Shown: positions 51,701 to 60,824, counted from the first letter of the stretch. The stretch: 64,000 bases of DNA from Orlajensenia stereocauli (GCF_039548895.1 NZ_JBCLVG010000003.1); one strand, 5' to 3'. Notes: a model not told the origin generated them from the sequence alone. Numbers and translations are program-made.

Positions 51701-52528
51701 TCAGCCGAACATCAGCGCGAGCGTCGGCATCAGCTGCGTCACGGCGACGGCACTGACGGCGACCACGGCACCGCCCACCCAGATCGCGCGCACGTCGCGG
51801 GCGGTGCGCACCTCCTGTTGCAGCGAGGAGAACTGCTCGAGGTTCGCTTCGGCGAGGGCCTCGGCCGCGTTCGAGTGCCAGGTCGACGGATGCTCCGCAG
51901 CAGTGACGACCGGCGTCGTCGCGAGCGCCGGCGTGCGCCGCCGTCGTCGGAGCCATCGAACGAGCTGGGTGTCCGCGAGGACCATGACGTCGCTCGGCTG
52001 CTGCTTGACGGTGATGGACTTGGCGCCGACGACGGCGATGACCGGGCGCACCACGATGTCGGTTCCGGCGGCGGCACTCAGCAGGCGGGTGGCGCGCTCA
52101 GCCTCGTGGCGGGAGTTGCGCAGGTAGTCCGTCGGCTGACCGTTCACGAGCAGCTTGCGGGCGCCCACCCACACGCGGGCGTCGTCGTGATGCTTGGTGT
52201 TGATCGTGTAGACGCCTGACGGGCCGATGACGACGTGGTCGATGTCGCTCTCCCCGTGGCCGACGGGCACGGAGTGCAGCACGGTCCAGTCGGGTCCGAG
52301 CTGCTTCAGGCGTGCCGCCACCGCCAGCTCGCCGAGGGCTCCGAGGTACCAGCTGCGCGACTCATCCGAGAGCGGGCTGCGCCCCAACATCCGGGCCATC
52401 CGGCCGCGATCGGGGACCTGGGACTGCTCGGCCAGGCACCGGGTGATGACGGATGCGCCCGCAGCCCGGGTGCGGAGGGAGGCCGCTGCGTTACGTGCAG
52501 GACCGACCTCGGGGGAGAGAGCCGTCAT
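51701..52528 (-). CDS. NERD-domain protein with C-terminal membrane helix
   Basis: The 275-residue protein has a NERD domain at about 63-180 (GELAVAARLKQLGPDW, SDIDHVVIGPSGVYTINTKH, YLRNSRHEAERATRLL) and a membrane helix at the C-terminus (AIWVGGAVVAVSAVAVTQLM). The same core motifs occur in the larger NERD protein at 184-1632, so the two are paralogues with different tails. AAAGG precedes the ATG, unlike the leaderless paralogue. Function is unknown; a membrane-tied nuclease is plausible. Confidence 0.85.
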   Translation of the reverse strand: MTALSPEVGPARNAAASLRTRAAGASVITRCLAEQSQVPDRGRMARMLGRSPLSDESRSWYLGALGELAVAARLKQLGPDWTVLHSVPVGHGESDIDHVVIGPSGVYTINTKHHDDARVWVGARKLLVNGQPTDYLRNSRHEAERATRLLSAAAGTDIVVRPVIAVVGAKSITVKQQPSDVMVLADTQLVRWLRRRRRTPALATTPVVTAAEHPSTWHSNAAEALAEANLEQFSSLQQEVRTARDVRAIWVGGAVVAVSAVAVTQLMPTLALMFG

Positions 52529-52616
52529 CGGAGCCTTTCAGAGGGTCAGGCACTCGACGTTACGGATGCGAGCGGGCTCGCGAGAAGTCCCCGTTCGCGG
52601 GCGGCTGGGCCGACTC

Positions 52617-53969
52617 CTAGAAGACGATGCTGAGGTGCGGGGTGCGCTCGGCGGCGAAGAGGCGGTCGGCCAGCGCCAGCGTCTCGGGGCTGTCGGCCGC
52701 GATCAGGCCGGCTGCCGCGAGCACCGTGGGGCGGATGCCGCCCAGGAAGACGGCGCCGAGCTGGTTGACCGTGAGGGTGAGCGTGGCCGGGTCGGCGGCC
52801 GCGGCGTCGGTGCCGGCATCTCGAGCGGCATCCGGAACCGACGGCGCTCGCGTCACCGAGGCAGTCCCGTCAGCCGCGACGTCGAGCCTGAAGCGTCCGG
52901 AGGCGAAGCCCAGCGCATCGCTGACCTCGAGGTCGAGGCGACCGGCGGCTCCGTAGCGGCGACTCTCGAGGGTCGCGATGGGATCGAGCACCCGCACCCA
53001 GAGGAAGTCCTCGACCTCGCTCCAGCGCACGGCTCGGCGATCGGCGAGCAGGAGCGGCAGAGGCTCGTCGATCGACCTGTGCCGGGCACGGATGCTGGTC
53101 ACGAGGTCGTGCTCGACCAGGAACTTCCAGAGGCCGGCGTAGGCGTCGTCGGTCGCGGCCGTAAAGTGCTCGACCTCGAGGCGCACGATGTCGGGCTCGT
53201 GCTCGATCAGTCGGAACGCGACGACGCCCTGCGGGGTGCCTTCGGCGTCGTCGTAGCGCGCGGTGCGGATCGACCGTCCGCGATCGCTGTCCGGTGCGAT
53301 GAGGCCGAAATGCTGGTCGAAGCGGCCGCCCCATCGGTCGATCTCGCCGGGAGTGCGGCTCACCGCCCTGGCCGAGATCTCCTCGACGATGGATCGAGCC
53401 GATGCCGCCTGGACGAAGTGCACCCGACCGGTCGGAGTCGGCCCGACCCACGCCACACGGCGGCGGTCGACCTCGAGGGTCGCGACGGAGGTGGCCGGTG
53501 CATATCCGTAGCGGCTGTAGATCGTGGCCTCGCTCGCCGTGAGGATGGCGAGAGGCACACCGGCGGCGGCCGCAGTGCGCAGCTCACCCTCCATGAGTGC
53601 GCGGGCGATGCCGCGGCGGCGATGGGTGGCGGCGACGGTCACCGAGCTCACGGCCCAGGCGGGCACGATGGCGGGGCCGGGAACGGTGAGCTCGGCGACC
53701 CAGGTGCTGACCGTCGCGACGGGCACGGCGGCATCCGGGATCGTGTCGTCCCAGACGCCGGTTGTACGGCGGTAGGCCAGGTTGGCGAAGTTCGCGTCGA
53801 TGGTCGCTTCGCTCAGTCGGCTCTCGTGGAAGCCGCGCGAATCGGCCTGGTCCCAGGCGGCGAAGGCCGCTCGATCCGTGGTGTCGACCAGGCCGTAGCG
53901 CAGGCCGGAAGCGGCGAGGGCGGCTGTGGACTCGGAGTCGACGGGAAGGAGGCGGGCGTCGGCTGTCAT
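52617..53969 (-). CDS. Eis-family N-acetyltransferase
   Basis: The 450-residue protein fits the Eis family: an N-terminal GNAT domain with acetyl-CoA motif VSSVTVAATHRRRGIARALM near residue 107, a second degenerate GNAT domain, and a C-terminal SCP2-like domain ending in HLSIVF, whose terminal carboxylate acts as a base in Eis enzymes. Eis proteins form hexamers and acetylate aminoglycosides or lysines; whether this one affects antibiotics cannot be said. It starts at a leaderless ATG. Confidence 0.9.
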   Translation of the reverse strand: MTADARLLPVDSESTAALAASGLRYGLVDTTDRAAFAAWDQADSRGFHESRLSEATIDANFANLAYRRTTGVWDDTIPDAAVPVATVSTWVAELTVPGPAIVPAWAVSSVTVAATHRRRGIARALMEGELRTAAAAGVPLAILTASEATIYSRYGYAPATSVATLEVDRRRVAWVGPTPTGRVHFVQAASARSIVEEISARAVSRTPGEIDRWGGRFDQHFGLIAPDSDRGRSIRTARYDDAEGTPQGVVAFRLIEHEPDIVRLEVEHFTAATDDAYAGLWKFLVEHDLVTSIRARHRSIDEPLPLLLADRRAVRWSEVEDFLWVRVLDPIATLESRRYGAAGRLDLEVSDALGFASGRFRLDVAADGTASVTRAPSVPDAARDAGTDAAAADPATLTLTVNQLGAVFLGGIRPTVLAAAGLIAADSPETLALADRLFAAERTPHLSIVF

Positions 53970-53975
53970 GATTCG

Positions 53976-53981
53976 AGCCTA
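53976..53981 (-). promoter_or_regulatory. -10 box of the eis-like gene (leaderless start)
   Basis: TAGGCT on the minus strand ends 6 nt before the ATG at 53969. Confidence 0.6.
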
Positions 53982-54010
53982 GGGCGCTTTCGGCCGCCGT
54001 CTCGGTCGGG

Positions 54011-54049
54011 CGCTTCGGCCGTGGACTGCGTCCGGGCCTCACCGAGCGG
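54011..54049. repeat. REP-like palindrome, copy 6
   Basis: CGCTTCGGCCGTGGACTGCG then TCCGGGCCTCACCGAGCGG, between the divergent eis-like and metH genes. It ends about 30 bp before the metH -10 box and may cover its -35 region. Confidence 0.75.
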
Positions 54050-54080
54050 AGAGGACCACGATGCGTCACCCGCCCGCGGA

Positions 54081-54086
54081 TAGACT
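54081..54086 (+). promoter_or_regulatory. -10 box of metH (leaderless start)
   Basis: TAGACT ends 6 nt before the GTG at 54093, which leaves no room for a 5' riboswitch on this transcript. Confidence 0.6.
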
Positions 54087-54092
54087 CGCCCC

Positions 54093-57000
54093 GTGAACGC
54101 GCCCGGAACCACCGCAGAGTCAGCACCAGTGGCACCACCAGCACCCCGCTTCGCCCTGGACATCGATGCCGTCGCGCGCCCGGCGCGATCCGAGGCGCTG
54201 CTCGAGGCCCTGCGCACCAGGGTCGTCATCGCCGACGGGGCGATGGGCACCCAGCTGCAGGAGTTCGACCCGACGCTCGACGACTACCAGCAGCTCGAGG
54301 GCTGCAACGAGATCCTCAACGTGAGCCGGCCCGACATGATCGCGGCCATCCACGACGCCTACCTCGCGACCGGCATCGATGCCGTCGAGACGAACACCTT
54401 CGGCGCCAACTGGTCGAACCTCTCCGACTACGGCATCGACGACCGCATCCGGGAGCTCGCCCGCGAGGGCGCCCGTATCGCGCGCGAGAGGGTGGAGGCT
54501 GCCGAGGGAGACGACGGACGCCTGCGCTGGGTGCTCGGCTCCATGGGTCCGGGCACCAAGCTGCCCAGCCTCGGCCACACCACCTACGACCACCTCAAGC
54601 AGACCTTCGCACTTCAGGCGCACGGCCTCATCGACGGAGGGGCGGATGCCTTCCTCATCGAGACCTCGCAGGACCTGCTGCAGACGAAGTCGGCGGTGAA
54701 CGGCTGCAAGCAGGCCATCGTCGAGAGCGGCATCCGTCTGCCCATCTTCGTCGAGGTCACTGTCGAGACCACGGGAACCATGCTCATGGGCAGCGAGATC
54801 GGCGCAGCGCTCACAGCGCTCGAGCCGCTCGGCGTCGACGCCATCGGCCTCAACTGCGCCACCGGCCCCGCCGAGATGAGCGAGCACCTGCGTCACCTGT
54901 CGAAGCATTCGACGGTGCCCGTCGTGTGCATGCCGAACGCCGGCCTGCCGGTGCTCGGAACCCACGGCGCCAGCTATCCGCTGACGCCTGCGGAGCTCGC
55001 GACAGCGCACGAGCAGTTCGTGCGCGAGTTCGGGCTGTCTCTGATCGGCGGATGCTGCGGCACGACGCCGGCGCACATGCGCGCCGTGGTCGAGCGGCTG
55101 CACGGCACGAGTACTGGCGCCGGTGGCACCGGCGCGACCGCCGTGGTGCCGGCGACGCGCGTCATCGAGGAGGAGGCCGGCGTGGCCAGCCTCTACCAGC
55201 ACGTCTCCTTCGACCAGGACGCCTCCTACCTCGCGATCGGCGAGCGCACCAACGCCAACGGATCGAAGGCCTTCCGCGAGGCGATGCTCGACGAGCGCTG
55301 GGACGACTGCGTGGAGATCGCGCGCAACCAGATCCGTGTCGGAGCGCACCTGCTCGACGTCTGCGTCGACTACGTGGGGCGCGACGGCGTCGCCGACATC
55401 CGCGAGGTGGTCTCGCGCCTCGCGAGCGCCTCGACGCTGCCCCTCGTCGTCGACTCCACCGAGCCGCCCGTACTGCAGGCCGGCATGGAGCTCATCGGCG
55501 GGCGCCCGACGGTGAACTCGGTGAACTTCGAGGACGGCGACGGCCCCGCCTCGCGCTTCGGCCGCATCATGCCGCTGGTCGCAGAGCACGGCGCAGCCGT
55601 CGTGGCTCTGACCATCGACGAGGAGGGCCAGGCCCGCACCGCCGATGACAAGGTGCGGATCGCCTCCCGTCTCGTCGACACCCTCACGGGCGAGTGGGGG
55701 ATGCGGGTGGAGGACATCATCGTCGATGCGCTCACCTTCCCCATCGCCACGGGCCAGGAGGAGACCCGCCGCGACGGCATCGAGACCATCGAAGCGATCC
55801 GGCGCATCACGGCCAAGTATCCCGGCATCCACACCACCCTCGGCGTCTCGAACGTGTCGTTCGGCCTCAATCCAGCCGCGCGCTCGGTGCTCAATTCGGT
55901 GTTCCTGCACGAGGCCGTCGAGGCCGGACTCAGCTCGGGCATCATCGACGCCGCCAAGATCGTGCCGCTCGCATCGGTGCCCGATGACCGCCGCAAGGTC
56001 GCCCTCGACCTCGTGTGGGACCGCCGGGAGTACGACGCCGACGGCACCCTGATCTACGACCCGCTCGAGAAGATGCTCGACCTCTTCGCGGGCGTCGACA
56101 CCGCTGCCCTCCGTGACCAGCGCGCCCACGAGCTCGCCGCGCTGCCCGTGGGGGAGCGCCTCGAACGCCGCATCATCGACGGCGACGCGAAGGGCCTCGA
56201 GGGCGACCTCGACCTGGCGCGCGCCGACGGCATGAGCGCGCTCGGCATCGTCAACGACCACCTGCTCGAGGGCATGAAGGTGGTGGGCGAGAGGTTCGGA
56301 TCCGGCGAGATGCAGCTCCCCTTCGTGCTGCAGTCGGCCGAGGTGATGAAGGCCGCCGTCGCCCTGCTCGAACCCCACATGGAGAAGACGACGGATGCCG
56401 GCAAGGGCCGCATCGTGCTCGGAACCGTGCGCGGCGACGTGCACGACATCGGCAAGAATCTCGTCGACATCATCCTCACCAACAACGGCTACGAGGTGAT
56501 CAACCTCGGCATCAAGCAGCCGATCGCCGACATCATCAAGGCGGCGGAGGAGCACGACGCCGACGTGATCGGCATGAGCGGGCTGCTCGTGAAGTCGACG
56601 GTGGTGATGAAGGAGAACCTGCTCGAGCTCAACTCCCGCGGGCTCGCCGGGCGCTGGCCGGTGCTGCTCGGCGGCGCCGCCCTCACCCGCGCGTACGTCG
56701 AGGACGACCTCGCGGGCCTGTTCGACGGCACGGTCCGCTACGCCCGCGACGCCTTCGAGGGGCTGGCGCTCATGGAGCCGCTCGTGGCCATCGCGCGCGG
56801 GGCGGATCCGGCATCCGTCGGCCTGCCCGCGCTGAAGAAGCGCATCCATCGCGAGGGGAGCCTCCTCACCCTCACCGAGCCCGAGAACATGCCGACCCGG
56901 TCTGACGTGTCGACGGACGCCGCCGTGCCTGTTCCGCCGTTCTGGGGCACGCGCATCGTGCGCGGCATCGCGCTCGCCGACTACTCCGCGTTCCTCGACG

Positions 57001-57845
57001 AACGCGCCACCTTCATGGGCCAGTGGGGCCTGAAGCCCGGACGCGGCGATGGCGCCGCCGGCTACGAGGAGCTCGTGCAGACCGAGGGACGCCCGCGGCT
57101 GCGTTACTGGCTCGATCGCATCCTGGCGGAGGGCATGCTCGACGCATCCGTCGCCTATGGCTACTTCCCTGTCGTGAGCGAGGGCGACGACATCGTCGTG
57201 CTCAACCACGGCGACGATCCGACGGGCGTGCTCGGGGCGCCCGGGCTGCTGGCGCCTGACGGCGGGTCGATCCCCACTCCCTCTCCAGACATCGCTGGCG
57301 CGCTGCCCGGAGCCTCTGGGCGCGTGGGCCCAGGCTCTCTCGGCTCCGACCGCCTGCGCTTCCACTTCCCGCGGCAGCGTCGCGACAGGCACCTGTGCCT
57401 GGCCGACTTCGTGAAGCCGCGCTCGTCGGGGCTCGTCGACGTGATGCCCGTGCAGCTCGTCACTGCCGGCGCGCACATCGACCAGGTGACGGCCAAGCTC
57501 TTCGCCGAGAACAAGTACCGCGACTACATGGAGCTGAACGGCCTCGTGATGCAGCTCACCGAGTCACTGGCGGAGTTCTGGCACGGCCGCATCCGCTCCG
57601 AGCTGGGATTCTCCGCCGAGGACCCGACCGATGTCGCCGGCCTGTTCAAGCTCGAGTACCGCGGCGCGCGCTTCTCGCTCGGTTACCCGGCCTGCCCCGA
57701 CATGGAGGACCGCCGCAAGGTGGTCGAGCTGCTCAAGCCCGAGCGGATGGGAGTGGAGCTGTCGGAGGAACTGCAGCTGCATCCGGAGCAGTCGACCGAC
57801 GCGTTCGTGTTCCACCACCCCGAGGCGAAGTACTTCTCCGTGTAG
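54093..57845 (+). CDS. metH: Cobalamin-dependent methionine synthase
   Basis: The 1250-residue protein has all four MetH modules: homocysteine domain (ADGAMGTQLQEFDPTLDDY, zinc ligands in LIGGCCGTTPAHM near 322), methyltetrahydrofolate domain (about 355-640), B12-binding domain with the cobalt-ligating histidine in DVHDIGKNLVDIILTNNGYE near 783, and the activation domain ending in AGYPACPDMEDRR-like GYPACPDMEDRRKV. A Pro/Gly/Ser-rich insert at about 1048-1088 interrupts the activation domain. It makes methionine from homocysteine and needs imported or made B12. Its 3' end overlaps the ECF transporter gene, tail to tail, by 113 bp. Confidence 0.95.
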   Translation: MNAPGTTAESAPVAPPAPRFALDIDAVARPARSEALLEALRTRVVIADGAMGTQLQEFDPTLDDYQQLEGCNEILNVSRPDMIAAIHDAYLATGIDAVETNTFGANWSNLSDYGIDDRIRELAREGARIARERVEAAEGDDGRLRWVLGSMGPGTKLPSLGHTTYDHLKQTFALQAHGLIDGGADAFLIETSQDLLQTKSAVNGCKQAIVESGIRLPIFVEVTVETTGTMLMGSEIGAALTALEPLGVDAIGLNCATGPAEMSEHLRHLSKHSTVPVVCMPNAGLPVLGTHGASYPLTPAELATAHEQFVREFGLSLIGGCCGTTPAHMRAVVERLHGTSTGAGGTGATAVVPATRVIEEEAGVASLYQHVSFDQDASYLAIGERTNANGSKAFREAMLDERWDDCVEIARNQIRVGAHLLDVCVDYVGRDGVADIREVVSRLASASTLPLVVDSTEPPVLQAGMELIGGRPTVNSVNFEDGDGPASRFGRIMPLVAEHGAAVVALTIDEEGQARTADDKVRIASRLVDTLTGEWGMRVEDIIVDALTFPIATGQEETRRDGIETIEAIRRITAKYPGIHTTLGVSNVSFGLNPAARSVLNSVFLHEAVEAGLSSGIIDAAKIVPLASVPDDRRKVALDLVWDRREYDADGTLIYDPLEKMLDLFAGVDTAALRDQRAHELAALPVGERLERRIIDGDAKGLEGDLDLARADGMSALGIVNDHLLEGMKVVGERFGSGEMQLPFVLQSAEVMKAAVALLEPHMEKTTDAGKGRIVLGTVRGDVHDIGKNLVDIILTNNGYEVINLGIKQPIADIIKAAEEHDADVIGMSGLLVKSTVVMKENLLELNSRGLAGRWPVLLGGAALTRAYVEDDLAGLFDGTVRYARDAFEGLALMEPLVAIARGADPASVGLPALKKRIHREGSLLTLTEPENMPTRSDVSTDAAVPVPPFWGTRIVRGIALADYSAFLDERATFMGQWGLKPGRGDGAAGYEELVQTEGRPRLRYWLDRILAEGMLDASVAYGYFPVVSEGDDIVVLNHGDDPTGVLGAPGLLAPDGGSIPTPSPDIAGALPGASGRVGPGSLGSDRLRFHFPRQRRDRHLCLADFVKPRSSGLVDVMPVQLVTAGAHIDQVTAKLFAENKYRDYMELNGLVMQLTESLAEFWHGRIRSELGFSAEDPTDVAGLFKLEYRGARFSLGYPACPDMEDRRKVVELLKPERMGVELSEELQLHPEQSTDAFVFHHPEAKYFSV

Positions 57846-60789
57846 TGCCGATGCTGCGGCTGGGCCCGACCTTCGCCCGGCGCAGCGCCGCGAGGATGGC
57901 CGGGCCCGCCACCACGATGCCGACGACGCTCGTGACGGCGCGCAGGGTGTCCCAGGTGAGGGTCGACGTCACCAGGGAGTAGAGCAGGAACGAGCTCGCG
58001 TTCTGGGCGACGGATGCTCCGGGCACGTACGCGATATCCGAGGCGGTTCCCACGGCGAAGGGCCAGAACCACAGGTTCATGATCAGGCCGAAGGCGTAGG
58101 ACGCGAGAGCTCCGTAGACGGCGAGGGCTGTGATCTCGAGCGCGCGGCCGTGGTGCGGCATCCGGAATCGGGGAAGGAGTCCGGCGCCGGCACCCACCCA
58201 GCCGCAGGCGAACATCTGGAACGGCGTCCACGGGCCGAAGCCGCCCCACATCGTGGATGACAGCGCGATGGTGAGGATGCCGAGCAGGAAGCCGAAGCGG
58301 GCGCCGAAGACCCGGCCGGCGAGGATGAGCAGCACGAAGAGGGCCTCGACGCCGCCGACTCCGGTGCTCGCGATGCGCACGGCGGCGCCGATGGCGGTGA
58401 GAGTGCCGAGCAGCGCGAGGGTCTTGGCTGAGCGCACGGCGCCGTCGAGGGAGAGTGCGACGGCCACGATCACGAACGGCAGCAGGGCGATGGCGGCGAA
58501 GGGCGCTGCGGCCTGGGCCTGGGCTGGGAGTGCTGGCACGAGCAACGGCCAGGCGAACGCTGCGGCGGCGAGGAGCGATCCGGCTACGAGGATGAAGGGC
58601 TGCCAGCGGGTGGTGCGCGCTGTATGTCCGCTCGTGCTGGATGCGCTTCGGTCGCGGCTCCGCCGGACCTCAGCGAGCGGGGGATCGTCGTTCGCTGAGG
58701 CGCGGACGGAGTCCACGGTCGAAGCGTCGTTGGGTTGCGCCGTGCTGGATGCGCTTCGGTCGCGGCCCTGCGGGACCTCAGCGAGCTGGAGATCGTCGTT
58801 CGCTGAGGCCCGGACGGAGTCCGCGGTCGAAGCGTCCCCCAACCGCCCCGCGCGCATCTCGAGCGCACGATCGGCGACCTCGGCCGCGAACGCCCTGTCG
58901 TGGCTGGCGATGACGACGGAGCATCCGCTCGCCGCAGCAGTCCGCAGAGCCCGGGCCACCTGCGCCCTCGCGAGCCCATCGAGCCCGCGCGTCGGCTCGT
59001 CGACGAGCAGCACCCGCGGGGCCGCGGCCAGCTGGATCGCGATGGCGAGCAATCGGCGCTCCCCGGTGGACAGGTCGCGCGGGTGCCGCAGGGACAGGTC
59101 GCCCGGCGCCGAGCCCAGCAGCGCCTCGAACGACCGCTGCGTCGTGCCGCGCTCCACGTCGGCCGAGCGGTCGGCGCGGCGGCATTCCTCGGCGACCGTG
59201 GTCGAGAACAGCAGGTCGTCCGAGGCGTCGGGTACGAGTGCGACCGACATCCGGCGGAGTCGTGCGGGGAGCCCGACCACGTCGGCCCCGTCGATGACGA
59301 CGGTCCCGGGTGTCGCGGGCAGGGCCAGCGTCCCGAGCAGCGACGACTTGCCCGCGCCGTTCGGACCGGTGATCGCCACGATCTCGCCGGCCGCGAGCGA
59401 GAACGATGCGTCGATCACCGCGGGGAGCGCGGCGTGACTGACGGAGACAGCAGTGATGCGCGCGATCGTGGCGCCGGCGGCAGTCGCCGTCAGAGGTGCG
59501 GCCGCAGCCGCACCCGTCGGCGTCGGCGTCGACGCTGCTGTTTCTGCGCCGCGCTGCTGCGATTTCGATGGCGCGGCGGAGGAACTGGCGCGCCGCAGCT
59601 CGCCGTCCTCGATCGACAGCACCTCATCGGCCACGTGCGCCAGCTCGCCCACGCGGTGCTCCGCCACGACGACGCAGACGCCGGCCTCGTGCGCGAGCGC
59701 CCCGAGAAGCTCCGCGATGCGCTCTCGGGCATCGCTGTCGAGATCGGCGAGAGGCTCGTCGACGAGGAGCAGCGTGGGCTGCTGGATGACGGCGGCGGCT
59801 ATGGACACGAGGGTCGCCTCACCGGCCGAGAGTGCCCGGATGTCACGCCCGACGAGGTCGGCGATGCCGAGGCGCTCCGCCACCTCGCGCACCCGCGCCG
59901 CCACGATGACGGGCGCGACGCCGCGCACGTCGAGCGCGAAGCCGATCTCGTCGGCGACGCTCTCGCTGGCGAACCCGAGCCGCGGCTGCTGCAGCACGAC
60001 CCCGACGAAGCGGGCCGTGTCTCGTGGCGGAACCGCGAGCCTGTCGACTCCGCCGATCTCGATGAGCCCGTTCACCTCGCCGCCGTCGACATGGCTGAGA
60101 AGGCCGCTGCACGCGTTCAGCAGCGACGACTTCCCCGAGCCCGTCGCCCCGGCGATGACTGTGAGCGTCCCGGTGGAGAGAGACAGGTCGCTGGCGTGCA
60201 GCATCCGTCGCCCGTCGAATCGGATGGAGAGGTCGCGCAGGACCACGGGGCGATCGCAGCCGCCGTCCACCGGACTCGTCGCCGCGAAGCCGCGCACCTC
60301 CATGGTCGCTGCCACGGCGACGGCGCGTTCGATGGTGCGCTCGAAGATGGGCACCAGCAGCGACGCCAGGCCTCGCTCGGCACGCAGGCGGCGGGCGCGG
60401 CGCACCGAGGTGACGGCATCCGTCAGCCCCGGATATGTCGCCCACGCGATCACCAGGGCGCGGGCGATGCTGCGGAAGGGACCGCGCCGTGCTCCCCGGG
60501 CGAAGAGGCGCGAGACGTCGACGAAGGCGTTGAGCACGCCGAAGGCCAGGATGACGGCGGCGATCGGGAGGGCGCTCTCGATGGCGACCTGGATGCCGCC
60601 GGTCGTGATGGGGCCGAAGAGGGCGACGTGGGCGAACGGCGGCGGCAGGCGCAATGCCGGCAGGTCGACGAGCACGAGGCCCGAACCGCCGAGTCCGTTG
60701 AAGAGCGCACGATATGCCAGGCGCAGCGCGATGAAGCCGACGGCGAGGAACGCCGCGGCCTTCAGCGGGGCCGAACGGAAGCGGAGCAT
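57733..60789 (-). CDS. Single-polypeptide ECF transporter (EcfT-EcfA-EcfA'-S), probable B12 importer
   Basis: This 1018-residue protein carries a whole energy-coupling-factor importer. Residues 1-185 are an EcfT-like transmembrane scaffold (with RARRLRAERG). Two ATPase domains follow: first Walker A GATGSGKSS near 212 and LSAGEATLVS near 320, second GPNGAGKSS near 478 and LSTGERRLLA near 570. A low-complexity linker (about 650-720) made of two REP-derived repeats leads to an S-component-like domain (about 730-980; FGPWTPFQMFACGWVGAGAG, LIMNLWFWPF). The start has GAGG upstream and lies 35 nt after the lipoprotein stop. The neighbours suggest cobalamin. The C-terminal 40 residues overlap metH and may be dispensable. 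Confidence 0.85.
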   Translation of the reverse strand: MLRFRSAPLKAAAFLAVGFIALRLAYRALFNGLGGSGLVLVDLPALRLPPPFAHVALFGPITTGGIQVAIESALPIAAVILAFGVLNAFVDVSRLFARGARRGPFRSIARALVIAWATYPGLTDAVTSVRRARRLRAERGLASLLVPIFERTIERAVAVAATMEVRGFAATSPVDGGCDRPVVLRDLSIRFDGRRMLHASDLSLSTGTLTVIAGATGSGKSSLLNACSGLLSHVDGGEVNGLIEIGGVDRLAVPPRDTARFVGVVLQQPRLGFASESVADEIGFALDVRGVAPVIVAARVREVAERLGIADLVGRDIRALSAGEATLVSIAAAVIQQPTLLLVDEPLADLDSDARERIAELLGALAHEAGVCVVVAEHRVGELAHVADEVLSIEDGELRRASSSAAPSKSQQRGAETAASTPTPTGAAAAAPLTATAAGATIARITAVSVSHAALPAVIDASFSLAAGEIVAITGPNGAGKSSLLGTLALPATPGTVVIDGADVVGLPARLRRMSVALVPDASDDLLFSTTVAEECRRADRSADVERGTTQRSFEALLGSAPGDLSLRHPRDLSTGERRLLAIAIQLAAAPRVLLVDEPTRGLDGLARAQVARALRTAAASGCSVVIASHDRAFAAEVADRALEMRAGRLGDASTADSVRASANDDLQLAEVPQGRDRSASSTAQPNDASTVDSVRASANDDPPLAEVRRSRDRSASSTSGHTARTTRWQPFILVAGSLLAAAAFAWPLLVPALPAQAQAAAPFAAIALLPFVIVAVALSLDGAVRSAKTLALLGTLTAIGAAVRIASTGVGGVEALFVLLILAGRVFGARFGFLLGILTIALSSTMWGGFGPWTPFQMFACGWVGAGAGLLPRFRMPHHGRALEITALAVYGALASYAFGLIMNLWFWPFAVGTASDIAYVPGASVAQNASSFLLYSLVTSTLTWDTLRAVTSVVGIVVAGPAILAALRRAKVGPSRSIGTTRRSTSPRGGGTRTRRSTAPDAAAVPPTAPLPSARA
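58634..58842. repeat. Intragenic pair of 108-bp direct repeats built from REP palindromes, copy 7
   Basis: GTGCTGGATGCGCTTCGG begins at 58634 and, with small changes, at 58742. Each unit has a plus-orientation REP (58644-58680; 58752-58789) and a minus-orientation REP (58693-58726; 58801-58834). The period of 108 bp equals 36 codons, so the ECF frame stays open, encoding repeats with DSVRASANDD and RDRSASST. Confidence 0.85.
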
Positions 60790-60824
60790 CAGGGCCTCAC
60801 TCTCGCACGCCCGGCGGGCAGGTG

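Noticed and set aside
53970..54092. Cobalamin riboswitch upstream of metH
   Set aside because: The gap is short, filled partly by a REP element, and a -10 box lies 6 nt before the start, so there is no leader to hold an aptamer. The lipoprotein-ECF operon was checked for the same reason and is also leaderless.
54120..57476. An 1118-codon open frame on the minus strand inside metH
   Set aside because: Every MetH motif is on the plus strand; the minus translation is His/Arg/Val-rich low-information sequence.
57733..58600. Frameshift or separate gene for the S domain
   Set aside because: The frame is continuous from the second ATPase through the REP linker into the membrane domain, with no internal ribosome site or start that stands out.
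58634..58842. Tandem repeats considered as a CRISPR-like array
   Set aside because: There are only two units of 108 bp, they are coding, contain internal palindromes of the dispersed REP family, and no cas gene is near.
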